NCBI GenBank assembly: GCA_020744425.1
Contig: JAGMUV010000015.1
Location: 248,001-312,000, forward strand
From: Dactylonectria macrodidyma
Lineage: Eukaryota; Ascomycota; Sordariomycetes; Hypocreales; Nectriaceae
DNA: 64,000 nucleotides
Reading direction: 5' to 3'
Shown: piece after piece, positions 10,275-22,520 of the stretch
How the letters are laid out: every line of letters starts with the position of its first letter
How positions within the stretch are numbered: the stretch's first letter is position 1
The notes under the pieces: model-generated
Databases searched by the model: none
What the model was told of the DNA's origin: nothing
Seen by the model: only the letters and a program-made list of their open reading frames with translations
Program-made: the position numbers and the translations under genes

Positions 10275-13200
10275 TCACCGAAAAAGACTTCGAAGCCCGT
10301 GGCCTTTGCCTTCGAGCCGAGTGCCGCCGGCTCTTCCCCAGCGTCGTCCATGGCTTCGTAGTGCGTTGTTGTCCGCCTCGGAGCATGCGTTCTCTTTCGC
10401 CATGGAGACTAATATTGACTTGTCACAGCTGTTGGATGGGCTCAGCTGAACGCTGTTGGCGGCCGAGGTTCGCAAGGAGCGCAGACCCTGGTCCCCTCCT
10501 AGTTCTGTTGCTGCCGATGCCGTCCTGGCCAACTCAATCGCCCAGTCAGGTACCGTCTTTTCCGCCAACTCGAACGCCGATGCTACTGGTGTGTCTTGGC
10601 TGTGATTTTTCTCTCTGACAACTCGAGTTCTCGGTCGCTTGGAAAGCCTACCAGTCCCTGCATGCGAATTTACGCTGCATTCAGACGCACAATCACTTGA
10701 CTTGCTGGTACGGCGTATAGTGCCTCCGAGGGCCATGGACTCTTCGTTTCCGTGTGCCCTGTGCAATGCATTTCCCGGTCTTTTGCTAAATGAACCCGTG
10801 ATGCTGGCTACACTAAGTTTCCTCATCATCGATGATGCTGAGTTTCGTACGAGATGTTCACTCCGCGACCTCGATAGCATGCCGGGGAATGGTAGAACAT
10901 CCCGACTCCAGATATCTGCCAAGAGAATCTCTAGTCGAGTTCTTTCACTTCGGGCCGGTGCCAAGACAGGAATTCGTGAGTTGGTTGTCAGCAGTGATTG
11001 CGATCGGTTTATTCTTGTTGAAGACGGGACATGGTTGGCAGCGATGCTCGTGTTCTTCAGAACGACTTGGCAGAGCGGGGATTTCGGACCAACTGTCGTA
11101 GCACGATGGATAGATATTCTCCGAGCAATGGTACCTGTGTTTCGGTAAGTACAAAAGCCTAGCAGTTGATATTGGATCAAAGCAACCTACCCGGTCCCCC
11201 AAAAACGGTACCCAGACTCTTCATGTTCAAGGAAAGGGAGTTATAGAGGTTCGGATCTATCACATCAGGCTCCTGGCTGACTTGCTGACATAGTCGTGCT
11301 CTCCACTCCGCCTCCTCCCTGGATGTACACGCTGTCATGATCAGCTCGTATAACTGATGATCTCCTTCAAATACAAGTTTCCAAGAAAATGGGGCAGTAT
11401 GGCATTGCAATCCTATCTTCCCCATTAGCCACGTTTCCCTCGTCATTTGTGCATCGTCAGGGATAGGTACCTCGTCCATTGTCAACATCTTCGACCTTGG
11501 CCCCATTCATGTTGATGCAGGCCTGGATAGTGTAAATCGGGTCAACCTTGCCGGCAGATGCCAGACACAGAAGATCTCGATAGAGTAGGCAGATCATATA
11601 CCGGCCTTCGACGCCATCTTTAGTTTGCCAACAAACATGAAGTGCTCCGCAGAGTTGAATGTGGCCAAACGAGCGAATTTGGTTCTTTGATGCAGCGTCA
11701 AGTTTCTGCTAAATTGCTAAGAAACAGGCCTGAGGGAAAATCGAGTAAAACTTACCCGCTCCGGAAATACCAATCGGTCCTGTAACACCCACGTCTTTTC
11801 GAGAGTTCCCTTCATGTGGTCGTCATTCGTGGCACGGTTGATCTCAGCTGTGGCTTCTCGAAGCCTCATAAGGGCAGTTTCGACTTCCATGTGTGAGTTT
11901 GGACAATCACATATAGGGGTACATTTGAGCAGCTCTGCAAATAGGAGTGGGTATTTGCAGACTCTTTGGATGGGCTACCCACGAATTTGTTAGTTTCCAT
12001 GCATATCAAACTTGAAATGGGAAGCGAATCACCTTGACGAGCAAGTCTGCAGTAGTCAGGGACTTCTTTGACTTGTCACCACAACTTCGGACAGACCCAA
12101 AGGTTGACGAAAGGGCCTCCAAACCCTTTTGGTACGTTTCCCACTCGGGCATAGTTTGATGAGCTGATGCGACGTCTTTTATCATCATCTCATACTTCGC
12201 TCCATACTCCTTATATATGAAGAATCGATTCATCTAAAAGAAAAGAAATCATGAGCACTCTTGAGCATATTGAACGGAGAACAAAAATAGGCTTGATACT
12301 GGACACTTACTTTCTTGCCAAAAATCTTGGCCACTTCGGCCGCCACCTGAGGTTCTGACACCATTCCAGGTACATTATAAAGCCAGGCAGCACCAAGCTG
12401 ACTCTCCGGGACCCCATCATGGCTCCACCACCTTCGATGACCATTTACAAGGCTCTTCGGCTTTGGAAGGGACAAAGATAAATCGATCTGTGTATACTCA
12501 GAATGAGGAATGACTCGGTGGAGGTCCCCTAGAAGCTCTTCATGGAGTTCAACAATCTCAGTCAGATTGCGATTGATTGAAGATCGCAGTCTCATGGGCA
12601 AGGTAGGGAGCGACGCCAGTATTGTGATGTAGACCTAGAGTGAAATCAGAAATCTGCCAAGTGGTATAGACAAGGCAACTTACATTCATGAGGAAGCGGA
12701 CATCTCCAATATAGCTCTCCTCGGTACTGATGAGTTCCTCCAGTATTTTCCTGCGTTGCAATGACCGCTCCATGACAGCTGTGTCCACAAGCACGGGTCT
12801 CTCCCTCGTCATGGTATCTTCGGAATGCCTATTGCCTGAGAAGGAAGCCCGACTACTGCGGTCGGTCCGCGATTGGCAATGGGAGCGGGTGGTATTTCTG
12901 CGGGATCGAGTCACAGCACTGACACTAGCGAGACTGACACTGGCACTTTGCATCGCCGAAACAAATCCAAACGAGGATCCCGAGGACGACTTCCGATGAC
13001 CAAGTCTGCGATGGAGAGCCACCCGATTAGTAGTCTTGGGCCCGGGATGCTGCCATGAAGGACCGTCTACATTCGAATCCCACACAGCTGGCCTGTGTGC
13101 TGCCCTTCGATGCAAGGATCTCATCCATTTGTGAAATGGTCCTTTATGTCCTGGTTCTGGGGCGTGGAGTAAATGTTGCCGAGACCTGTCAAAGTAATCG

Positions 13201-13550
13201 AGGGATATATGTGGGAAGGGGGCGGTCGAGTCGCCCAGTTTGATGATCATTTCTGGGTCTAGGCACTGCTTGTCGAGACCTTTCAAGGCCGTGAAAGTGT
13301 CAATGTCGTCGATACCGAGGCCATATAATTTCGAGGCCAGGTCGGTGGGGTATAACGTCCTTTCTCTTTCGCAGGCATCTTTCTCTTGGAGAGGCTCTGG
13401 GATGCCGGGGGGTACCCAATTGGAGTCCGTTGATGTATGGATAGAACTTGTATGGACGCAGGAGAGTAGAGATGGCGGGTCGGCGAGTACCATTTCGGAG
13501 GGCACGTAGGGTGGGAGGTTCCAAGAAAGAGGACGTAAAATTGGTTCCAA
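10275..13550 (-). CDS. Dbl-homology (RhoGEF) domain protein with PH-like region
   Basis: Seven exons: 13550-12684, 12634-12311, 12233-12033, 11974-11756, 11705-11471, 11412-11191 and 11134-10275. They total 975 aa with phases consistent throughout. After about 255 disordered, Ser/Arg-rich residues, the DH domain opens with RRKILEELISTEESYIGDVR, continues with MNRFFIYKEYGAKYEMM and reaches the conserved PIQRVCKYPLLF helix. A PH-like segment follows (YTIQACI...DNGRGLQCHTAPFSWKLVF). The C-terminal 290 residues are basic and Ser-rich without a known domain. DH proteins exchange GDP for GTP on Rho GTPases at sites of polar growth. No CNH or SH3 domain is seen, so it is not Rom2-like or Cdc24-like. 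The start is the first Met of the open frame and could lie further upstream. Confidence 0.85.
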
Positions 13551-15905
13551 GACACCAAAAGAACAAGCAAAAAACCAAAGCCCAGGCGAGCATTCAAAAC
13601 ATGGTGGCGGTGATGGATGATGCGGTGGAGGAGAAACACGGGAGTCAACGACAAGCCCGTCTCAAAAGCAGCCCGTGGCAGCCAGGCAGAGCAAGGCAGG
13701 GCTATCGATACCTAAGGTAGGAATATAGATTGTTCAAGAACAGGAAGGAGTCAGTGCATTAACCCCAGCCCCGATGCCTCGATTGGCCCTGCCTGAGACA
13801 CGCCGCGGGAACAGCTTAGGAAGGACCCGAAGTCGGTCAGGCAAATGACGTCGCTGAGAGTCTTCAACGACCTCGTCGACTGCCATGCAGATGTGAAGAG
13901 TTTTACAGCATCATAGCTGCCGCCCACATACACAATCCCGGACTTGATTCTCCCACAGCATCGGCGAGGAGTGGCCGCTGTGGCACAGTGTGTAGGCTGT
14001 GGTACAAATGGCGTGCCTACCAATGTGCCTCGCAACGGCAGGCGGAGGCAGAGGCAGAGGCCGTGCCTCGAAGGCGGAGAGAATGGGCGGACGTGTGTGA
14101 AGTCACAGCGCTCAGGGGGGAGAGAAAGAGAGGCAAGGTCAGGGAGCAAGGGTTTTTGGCCATGTCGTATCAGTGGCCGCAACGCGCCTTTTGAGCGTCG
14201 CACAACTGAGATGTCGAATCTGGAGAGGGGCGCCGCCTATCACGATAACCTCAAAGTTTGACGCAGCTTTTGCGGTGCATGGAACGTGTCGAGTGTGCGT
14301 ATCACATGGGAGGCTAGGGTTGGGATTGAGCATCTTCGTCCGCATTGCGGAGTGCATAAGCAAGAGGGTTAATACCGCCGAGTCCTAGAAGGAGGTTGGA
14401 GAGCGAACTTTGTGTAAGTTCATCCTCGCCACTCTGAGGAGAATGCCGCTGACTAGGGAAGGGATTGAGTTGATATGAACCCTGTGGGGACAATACTTTT
14501 GTTTAATCTGGGCATTGTATTGTCTTGTTCTCGCTGTCTCCGAGTTTGCAGGGTTTGAATCACGCTGTGACCATTGACAGGCATGATGAGGTGTAATTAT
14601 GAGGGAAGTTTGCACAGCGCCGTGGCACGAAAGTGTAATACAGAGTCTAGAAAGAGAGGTGTTGAAAATGGTGCGAGAGATAGTTCAACTAGAGCAGGAC
14701 CTGAGGCTTGAAGGTGGCAACAACCGATAAGGCCAGCCATTCCCCTGTGCTTCCTCTTATAACTCTAATAAGTCCTACTAGAGACACCTACCACACACCT
14801 TGGTTATCCAACGGCCATTTGCCCCAAGGTAGTTATCGTTCAGTTTCAGAGTAGCTATAACTGAAAAAAGGTCAGATGTCGACCGCCGTCTTCAACCGAT
14901 GAATGTGCCTACTTACCTACAAATAATATAATGGCAAAAGCGGCACGCCTTGCCGGCCAAACGGCACGTTAGGGATTCTCGGCGCCCCAGAAGTGATGGA
15001 GACTACGTGCGGATTCAAGGACTGCATCTTCCACGTCGTCGTATCTCTTGGCCGTCCAACCATCCTCCGCAACGGCCATCAATTGGCCTGGATCGGATGG
15101 CTACCTGGGTCCGTCTGTGGGGCAAAGGCCGGCCAGTCCGGCATTTCCAACTTGGCAAGGGCGCCTGGAGTGGAAGGTGAGCTAATCAACCGGAGTGGGG
15201 GCGAACCCCGAAATGTCTCCGCCGTGTCGTGAGATTCCAGGGGCTTCTGTTTCTCCTTCTGTTCGGTCAATTAAGAGTGCCACGTACAGCGTGTTACAGC
15301 GGATCGTCGCGTGCTCCAGCGCGCTAATCCCCAGGTGGCCTCCAAGTGGCATTCAGGGCACCTCCAGGGCACTTCGGGCGGTGTTCCTCCGCCGGACGCC
15401 TTCCACTATGAGGCTTAGCCCTCTGCTTTGTTAGCCCCAAACGCTTGCCTAGAGTTGCTGGGGCTGCTAACACCAAAGCGGCGCGGGGCCGACATCCGGA
15501 GAAAACGAACACGTTGAACTTTTGAATGTTCGACCTTCGCGATCTTGAACAGGCCTAATCAAATTCCCATCCCATCGTTCTCTGCCTGCCACGTGCGTGG
15601 GTCCCTTTCTTCTTCGAATCGCCTTCGTGACAAATCCGCTCTGTCATGACGGGCCGCTGAATCCTGCGACAACCTTCTTTCTGACTTTCTCACTTCCTTC
15701 ACTTTTGATCTCTGTCCTTTCCTCTCCTTGCGTCTGGATTTCGCATCCCCCTTCCCCTGTGTCGCAATAAATCCGGTACCTGCGTCTGCCACGCCCTACC
15801 TAAGACTAGGTACCTTATTTAGGATCAACTCTTTGCCGCTTTGATCAGCCTTTCCTTGCCGCCTCGTTTGTGCGCTCGCTCGCGCTCTGCGCATTGCCCA
15901 TCATC
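13551..15905. other. Intergenic / 5' flanking region
   Basis: About 2.35 kb between two divergently oriented genes (RhoGEF on minus, Ca2+-ATPase on plus). The open frames are short and lack conserved features. The last 350 bp are pyrimidine-rich, as in highly expressed fungal promoters and leaders. I see no RNA gene. Confidence 0.5.
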
Positions 15906-18900
15906 ATGGAGGACGCCTTTGCTCGCCCTGCAGACGATGTTCTCGCCAACTTCAATGTTGACAGCGTCGATGGCTTGAGTGACGCGCAAGTTGCTGAACT
16001 GCGCAACAAGCATGGTCGCAACTGTACGTCAACAATTCCCATTCTCCATCCCCGCGACAACCCCGCCGCCCCCTACCCAACCTGCGAGGGCTTGCGCTCA
16101 CCTCTCTCTAGCTATCCCAGAAGAACCTCCAACTCCCCTCTGGGAGCTTATTCTCGAACAGTTCAAAGATCAACTTGTCATCATTCTCCTCGGTTCTGCC
16201 GCTGTTTCCTTCGCCTTGGCCCTCCTTGACGACGAAGAGGGTTGGAGCGCATTCGTCGACCCTGCAGTTGTGAGTCTTCTCATCCCAAAACTAGCACCAG
16301 TCTCAACTTCTTCGAGCCCAAACCTAATTATGAAACTCTGAATAGATTCTCACAATTCTCATTCTCAATGGTGTTGTCGGAGTCTCCCAAGAGAGCAGCG
16401 CCGAGAAGGCAATCGCCGCATTGCAAGAATACTCGGCCAACGAGGCCAACGTGGTTCGCAATGGAGGACATGTTTCGCGCGTCAAGGCTGAGGAACTGGT
16501 CCCGGGCGACATTGTCACCATCGCTGTCGGCGATCGAATCCCCGCAGATTGCCGCACCATTGCCATTGAGAGTAACAGCTTCGCAGTCGACCAGGCCGTC
16601 CTCACCGGAGAGAGCGAGAGTGTCGGCAAGGATGCCTCCGCCGTTATCAACGACAACAAGGCCGTCCTTCAGGATCAGGTCAATATGCTGTTTTCCGGAA
16701 CAACTGTTGTCACTGGTCGCGCCCGTGCCGTCGTCGTTCTGACCGGATCTAACACGGCCATTGGCGACATCCACGAGAGCATCACGGCTCAGATCTCGGA
16801 GCCCACCCCTCTCAAGCAGAAGCTCAACGACTTCGGCGATAGTTTGGCCAAGGTTATCACTGTCATCTGTATTCTGGTCTGGCTCATCAACATCCCCAAC
16901 TTCAACGACCCCAGCCATGGCAGCTGGACCAAAGGCGCCATCTACTATCTCAAGATCGCCGTGTCTCTCGGTGTTGCCGCGATTCCAGAAGGTCTCGCTG
17001 TTGTTATCACGACTTGCCTGGCTCTAGGAACTCGGAAGATGGCTGCTAAGAACGCTGTGGTCCGAAGCTTGCCCTCTGTCGAAACTCTCGGAAGCTGCAG
17101 TGTCATCTGCTCCGACAAGACCGGTACTCTCACCACCAACCAGATGAGTGTCAGCAAGATTGTCCATCTCAACGACGACGGTAGCGACCTCATCGAGCTC
17201 GAGGTTGAGGGAACCACCTTCGCTCCCCGCGGTGCCATCAAGTCTAACGATGAAGTCGTTGAGAACCTTCCCAGCTCTTCTTCCACCATCCGCCAAATGG
17301 CCGAGGTCGCTGCGCTCTGCAACGATGCTCAACTTGCCTACGATTCCCGCACTGCTACTTTCTCGAGCGTTGGAGAGCCCACTGAAGGCGCCCTTCGAGT
17401 CCTCGTCGAGAAGCTTGGTCCTTGCGCTCCCGTCAGCACTCGTCCCGAAGACTGCGTCCACTTCGCCAGCGCCCGCTATGAACACGGCCTCCCTCGCCTT
17501 GCCACCTACGAGTTCTCTCGTGACAGAAAGAGCATGTCCGTCCTGGTCAGCACCGGCAACGAGAAGAAGCTCCTGGTCAAGGGTGCTCCCGAGTCTGTCA
17601 TCGAACGTTGCTCGCACACTCTTGTTGGTTCGGCCGGTAAGCGAGTTCCCATGAGCGGCAAGGTTGCCGAGGTGTTGATGGAGGAGATCGTCAAATATGG
17701 AAACCGTGGTCTTCGAGTCATCGCTCTCGCGAGCATCGACAACGTCGCCAAGAACCCCCTGCTCAAGGCCAAGTCTACCGAAGAGTACGCCCAGCTCGAA
17801 CAGAACATGACCTTCCTAGGCCTTGTTGGTATGCTCGATCCCCCTCGTCCCGAGGTGCCTCTCTCTATTCAGCGCTGCAAGGATGCCGGCATTCGCGTCA
17901 TCGTCATCACTGGAGACAATCGTAACACTGCCGAGAGCATCTGCCGACAGATTGGTGTCTTTGGCGAGCACGAGGACCTCACCGGAAAGAGCTACACTGG
18001 CCGCGAATTCGACGACCTCCCTGAAAGCGAGCAGCTTCAAGCTGCCAAGCGCGCATCTCTGTTCTCTCGTGTCGAGCCCGGCCACAAGTCCAAGCTTGTC
18101 GATCTGCTCCAGTCCGCCGGTGAGGTCGTTGCCATGACTGGCGACGGCGTCAACGATGCTCCTGCTCTCAAGAAGGCCGATATTGGTGTTGCCATGGGTT
18201 CTGGAACCGATGTGTCTAAGCTGGCTGCCGACATGGTCCTCGCCGACAGCAACTTTGCCACCATCGAGGTCGCCATCGAAGAGGGTCGTTCCATCTACAA
18301 CAACACCCAGCAGTTCATCCGCTACCTAATCTCATCCAACATCGGCGAGGTCGTCTCCATCTTCCTGACGGCCGCTCTCGGCATGCCCGAAGCCCTTGTT
18401 CCCGTTCAGCTCCTCTGGGTCAACCTCGTCACTGATGGTCTCCCCGCCACGGCCCTGTCCTTCAATCCGCCCGACAACGACATCATGAAGCGTCGCCCGC
18501 GAAAGCGCGACGAGGCTCTCATCGGCGGCTGGTTGTTCTTCCGCTACCTCATCATCGGCACCTACGTCGGCGTCGCCACCGTGGCCGGCTACGTCTGGTG
18601 GTTCATGTACAACGCCGAGGGCCCTCAAATCACCTTCCGCCAGCTCACCCGCTTCCACCACTGCTCGGCCGACTTCCCCGAGATCGGCTGCGCCATGTTC
18701 TCCAACGACATGGCCAAGGCCGGCTCGACCGTCTCGCTGACCATCTTGGTCGTCATCGAGATGTTCAACGCCATGAACGCCCTCTCGTCCAGCGAGTCCC
18801 TACTCACCCTCCCCCTTTGGAAGAACATGATGCTCGTCTACGCCATCGCTCTGTCCATGGCGCTGCATTGCGCTCTCCTCTACGTTCCTTTCCTGCAGGG

Positions 18901-19127
18901 ACTATTCTCTATCGTCCCGCTAAACCAGGCCGAGTGGAAAGCGGTTGTCATCATCAGTGCTCCCGTCCTGTAAGTGTTGCCCCTTTTTTTCTCACGCAAA
19001 GGTTGCAACCAGACGCTAACATTATTTCTCTCTCAGTATTCTTGACGAAGTTCTCAAGGCTATTGAGCGTCAATTCTTCGTACAGACGACAACCGAAGTC
19101 TCGCTGAAGACAAAGAAGGAACAATAG
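15906..19127 (+). CDS. SERCA-type Ca2+-transporting P-type ATPase
   Basis: Four exons: 15906-16023, 16112-16269, 16346-18969 and 19037-19127, giving 996 aa, the usual SERCA length. The start [13 protein letters not shown] lies just after a CT-rich leader. Order of motifs: N-terminal actuator segment; M1-M2 ([16 protein letters not shown]); TGES at about residues 179-182; M4 Ca2+ site [11 protein letters not shown]; phosphorylation site SDKTGTLT with the aspartate at residue 349; hinge [20 protein letters not shown]; and M5-M10. It pumps Ca2+ into the ER or related compartments. It is of IIA type, the class of Neurospora NCA-1. The protein ends KTKKEQ, which fits a cytosolic KKXX ER-retrieval signal. 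The 3' end faces PUP3 about 350 bp away. Confidence 0.96.
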
Positions 19128-19473
19128 ACAGATACAGAGAGACAAAGTAGAAAGATGCACAACTGCCCCAAGCTAGAAACTAGTTTAGACGCTTGTATGT
19201 ACCATAAGCCAGCCGACACAGCCGAAGATAGACTCGAGGGCATGATCAGTGGTGGGTGCCCCATGTAAGATGATCCAAGAAAGACACATCAAAAATGGCA
19301 ATACGTGCATATTTAATATCCCGCGTGTCAACGTGGTCGCCGGGCATGTCAATGGTCTTTGCTTGATGTGCATGTGCACTCTCATTACCCAGCTTTGATA
19401 TTGGCCGAGTATCTATTCATACAAGATGCAAATTCCACCTCTCGCGACGTCTTCCATATGCCCAATTACCAGT
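19128..19473. other. Convergent intergenic region
   Basis: 346 bp between the stops of the Ca2+-ATPase and PUP3 genes. Only 3' flanking sequence is seen. Confidence 0.6.
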
Positions 19474-20363
19474 CTAGTCTTGTCGGCCCTTTAGTAATCG
19501 CTTGGTAACCTTGTCCTTCTCGATAATGTAAACGTGGGCACCCCAACCGGAGAGGGCATCGCGGTCCACGGCGTTGAGCAGAGCCTGGGAGATAGTCTCA
19601 AAAAGAGCATCAGGGTCCTACAATGGGGTGTTAGTTAGCTGTATTCGACGACGACAAACAACAAGAGACATAGGCGTTCTCGACGCCCACGCCAGTGTTG
19701 AAATGGTTGCTACACACCATATCAGGCTCCCAAAGACCTTCGCACATTCCAAAGAGCTGTTCCGAGGCGGTGCCGGAAACGATAAAGTCCTTGGCAAAGT
19801 CGATGCAGCCGATGCTGTCGAAGCCGCAGATGAAAGGCTTGCTGGTCTTGGGGTCGAGGCCTGCAACGACGGGGGAGACGAAGTAGGGCCCGAAGCGTTT
19901 CTCGTAGAGGGACGAAGAAACTAGGTTGGCAAATGTTCGGGGGGCGATGTCGCGTTCCTCACGCAGGCGGTACATGTTGGTCTTGTAGCGGAATAGGTCG
20001 CTAACAGTGTTGACGTCGGTGGCCAGGCCGGTCAGGCCGAGGAAGACGTCGCCGTACTGGAAGATCTTGGGGAAGTTGTTGGAGACTGTGAGGGCCTGCA
20101 CGCCGAGTCGGAGATCGCAAGCGATGGCAACACAGTCCTTGCCGACCATGGCGACGGCAGCGCCGCCGTCTGTGATGCGAGGGGAGGTTAGCTAGGGTCG
20201 ATCTGGAGAAAGGCGGATGGGCGAGGGGGTGGGCGTGACGAACTTATTGAGAAGGGAGACGACTGGATGAAGAGAGGCGGCAGTTAGCTGAATGATGCAG
20301 ATGGTGGAGTAGCATCGAGTAGGAAGGACTTTGGGGAGGGACGTCATCAAGGGAACATACCAT
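19474..20363 (-). CDS. PUP3: 20S proteasome subunit beta-3
   Basis: Four coding exons: 20363-20361 (only the ATG), 20262-20244 (19 nt), 20169-19718 and 19617-19474. The product is exactly 205 aa, the length of yeast Pup3. The spliced N-terminus reads [20 protein letters not shown], followed by [43 protein letters not shown] and the C-terminus KRLLKGRQD. It is a non-catalytic beta subunit of the 20S core, with no processed Thr1 site. The tiny first and second exons are the striking part: ignoring them truncates the protein at Met of AVAMVGKDC. The upstream region is shared with a UBX-domain gene and now contains a transposon beginning 387 bp upstream of the ATG. Confidence 0.95.
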
Positions 20364-20740
20364 GGTGACCTCTGACGCTGGAGTTTACGTCGAAGAGGGA
20401 GATGCGAAGTCGAGCTGTCGAACAGCAGAGCGTCAATCAAGCCGGAGCCGTTGTCAGAGGGCGAGTCTCCGGAGATAGGCAGCCTTTGAACAGTGAAGGC
20501 TACAAGGGTGAGGGCTCGTTGTAGGACGGTGAACGCGCGAGTATCTTGTTGGAGGATCGTAATGGCGATGGTGGAGTTAGAGCGAGGTTGATTGACGAAG
20601 CTCCTGGTACCTGGGGCTGGAGCTACACCTGTGCTGTGAGGTATGGTCGAGGTACGTACTATTGTTACTGCGCACGGCGGGCGGGCGTGGGCAGGCAAAC
20701 ACGGTCTGGCGTGGCCGCCAGTCGGAAAATCCACGTCGAC
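20364..20740. other. PUP3 upstream region
   Basis: About 380 bp between the PUP3 start and the left target duplication of the transposon. It must hold the PUP3 promoter and 5' UTR. I recognise no specific regulatory element. Confidence 0.5.
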
Positions 20741-20749
20741 CACCGGAGC

Positions 20750-20843
20750 GGGGGCTCATACAGGCACAGCTAGCTGTGCCAATAAGACCACGTGACTTTT
20801 TGCACAGCTAGCTGTGCAAATAAGATCTGTTATGTAAGCCCGA
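20750..20843 (+). repeat. Left terminal inverted repeat of MULE
   Basis: 94 bp starting GGGGGCTCATACAGGCACAG. It contains two copies of the 16-bp palindrome GCACAGCTAGCTGTGC (starting at about 20764 and 20802) separated by a CACGTG-containing spacer. It matches the reverse complement of 25126-25219 to the last base (TAAGCCCGA); the two ends diverge immediately after. Confidence 0.95.
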
Positions 20844-21337
20844 TACGTGTGTGAGTAAGAGATATCCCTCTACTATTCAATCTACTGTGAACGGCCTCTA
20901 GTAACTGTATTCCAGCTATCTAGTCCAGGATGCTATTTACATCAAAGATGAAGAAGAAAGAAAGAAATTCCTAAGTGCCCCTGAGCTGTGGAACGATTTC
21001 TCGTGCCTGGCGCGCACGAGCCTAGTACGTCTTGCGGCACAGCCGCAAGGATATGGGCCCTGGCCCATGACATCTACGGAAACAGCATCAATTTGTACAA
21101 TTGAAGAGATACAGTGATTTACTATATACACAGCTCTTCAATATGTGATATATCATCTATTGGCAGCGTACCAGTCTGCCCAGGGCCGTGAAGAACGTAC
21201 AATACCTACACTCGCATCATCTGAACACCACAGGTCCATAGCTATCAAGTGAATCACTTCAACGCGTGCATTATATAAAGCAGGGCTCTTTCCCTTGAAA
21301 GAAGCTCTCTATTCCTTCATCAAACAGTATCGCAAAG

Positions 21338-21973
21338 ATGTACAACTGCAACCAAAGTCAGCGTCAGAACCCTCAAGACTTCCCAATCTTTGTAGACAAT
21401 ACATCAACACTAGCAGGGGCAGTCTATCCTACAACTGCGAATATACGGGCTACTTTACATCCCATTACTAGCAACCAGCAACGAGAGCGGCGCCCCAATG
21501 ATCCTTATCCAGCAACCGATCCTCTGCATATGCTCCATTGGTGGGTTCAACATACCTTGCCAAATGATCCAACCACCTCCAATGCTCTCTATGTCCAGAA
21601 TCCTCAAGCCCTTGTGAGAGCCCACAACACTTAGTATCTTCCTCAAGGGGATCCTGTTACTGTGATCTCACGCCCATGGGGATATCAGGTTGAGGGAGAG
21701 TGGCGTATTGCGTATTGGGATCAACGACTTCAGCAACGGCCACAGCGCGCCAATCCTGATATCAATCCCTATTGGAGTACATTCAACCTTCAGGCTATGG
21801 ATCAGGTATGTCGGAATCAGCAATTTACGGTCCCAGACACGACTTGGCCTTCACCGGCTGTAGGGATGACTACCTATATGCCAACAATCGTAGCTTTAGA
21901 GAATGCAGGAGTTCACATCGCGAATGTTGATCGAAATAGCTATATTCAGTGGTATTGGCAGGGAAGGCAATGA
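21338..21973 (+). pseudogene. MULE accessory ORF interrupted by one TAG
   Basis: From the ATG at 21338 the frame runs 98 codons to a TAG at 21632-21634. It then stays open in the same frame for 112 more codons to the TGA at 21971-21973. Both halves have similar composition (Gln/Pro/Trp-rich, e.g. LHMLHWWVQHTLP and WSTFNLQAMDQVC), so they look like one ~211-residue protein. A stem-like TATA region and basal spacing at about 21270-21300 (TATATAAAGC) sit 65 bp upstream. I know no family for it; a second ORF of unknown role is plausible for a Hop/MULE element. The TAG could be a nonsense mutation (for example from CAG), a read-through site, or an edited or spliced position. Confidence 0.65.
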
Positions 21974-22520
21974 TCTCTTTAGCTTTGGTAGCTCTCTCGC
22001 TCATTCAATTGACGGCTACTAAGCCCACTTAACCCAATACTGCAACTCAGTCACAACTCTATCAAATCAAACCATTGGGTCATTATAGATATACTCGGAA
22101 ATTCGCCTTTTCTTCCTTTTTCTAGTGATATATACTTTGTTAGTGGAAGAGGTCTTTAGTGTAGACCACACCCGTCCGCAGGGTAGGAGCTGGAGAGGGG
22201 CAGATGGCAAGAGGAAGCAAGCAAGTAGCTGTCTCCTGGGGGTTTGAGATACAGAAAGCAATTAATATACTGCTGTCTGATGTCTCTAGAGAGAAAGAGA
22301 AAAGAAATATCGAGAAGAGCTGCTGCGACAGCTATAGGGTAATAAGTGTCAAGCGACAAAAGGTGTCATACAAATTAAAGAAGGGAAAATGCGTGTCTTT
22401 TCATTTGTCAGGCAGACTGATCGCCTTAAGTAGGGCCATCCTAGGCTAGCAGCTAGCCTCTACTGTATTAAAACACTAGGTGGACCGTTGACCCCATCAC
22501 AATACCAATCACATTTTCCG

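Noticed and set aside
12558..13550. A single 330-codon protein from the open frame at 13550
   Set aside because: The frame runs through a GTAAGT donor at 12683 just inside the DH domain; splicing into 12634 restores the domain.
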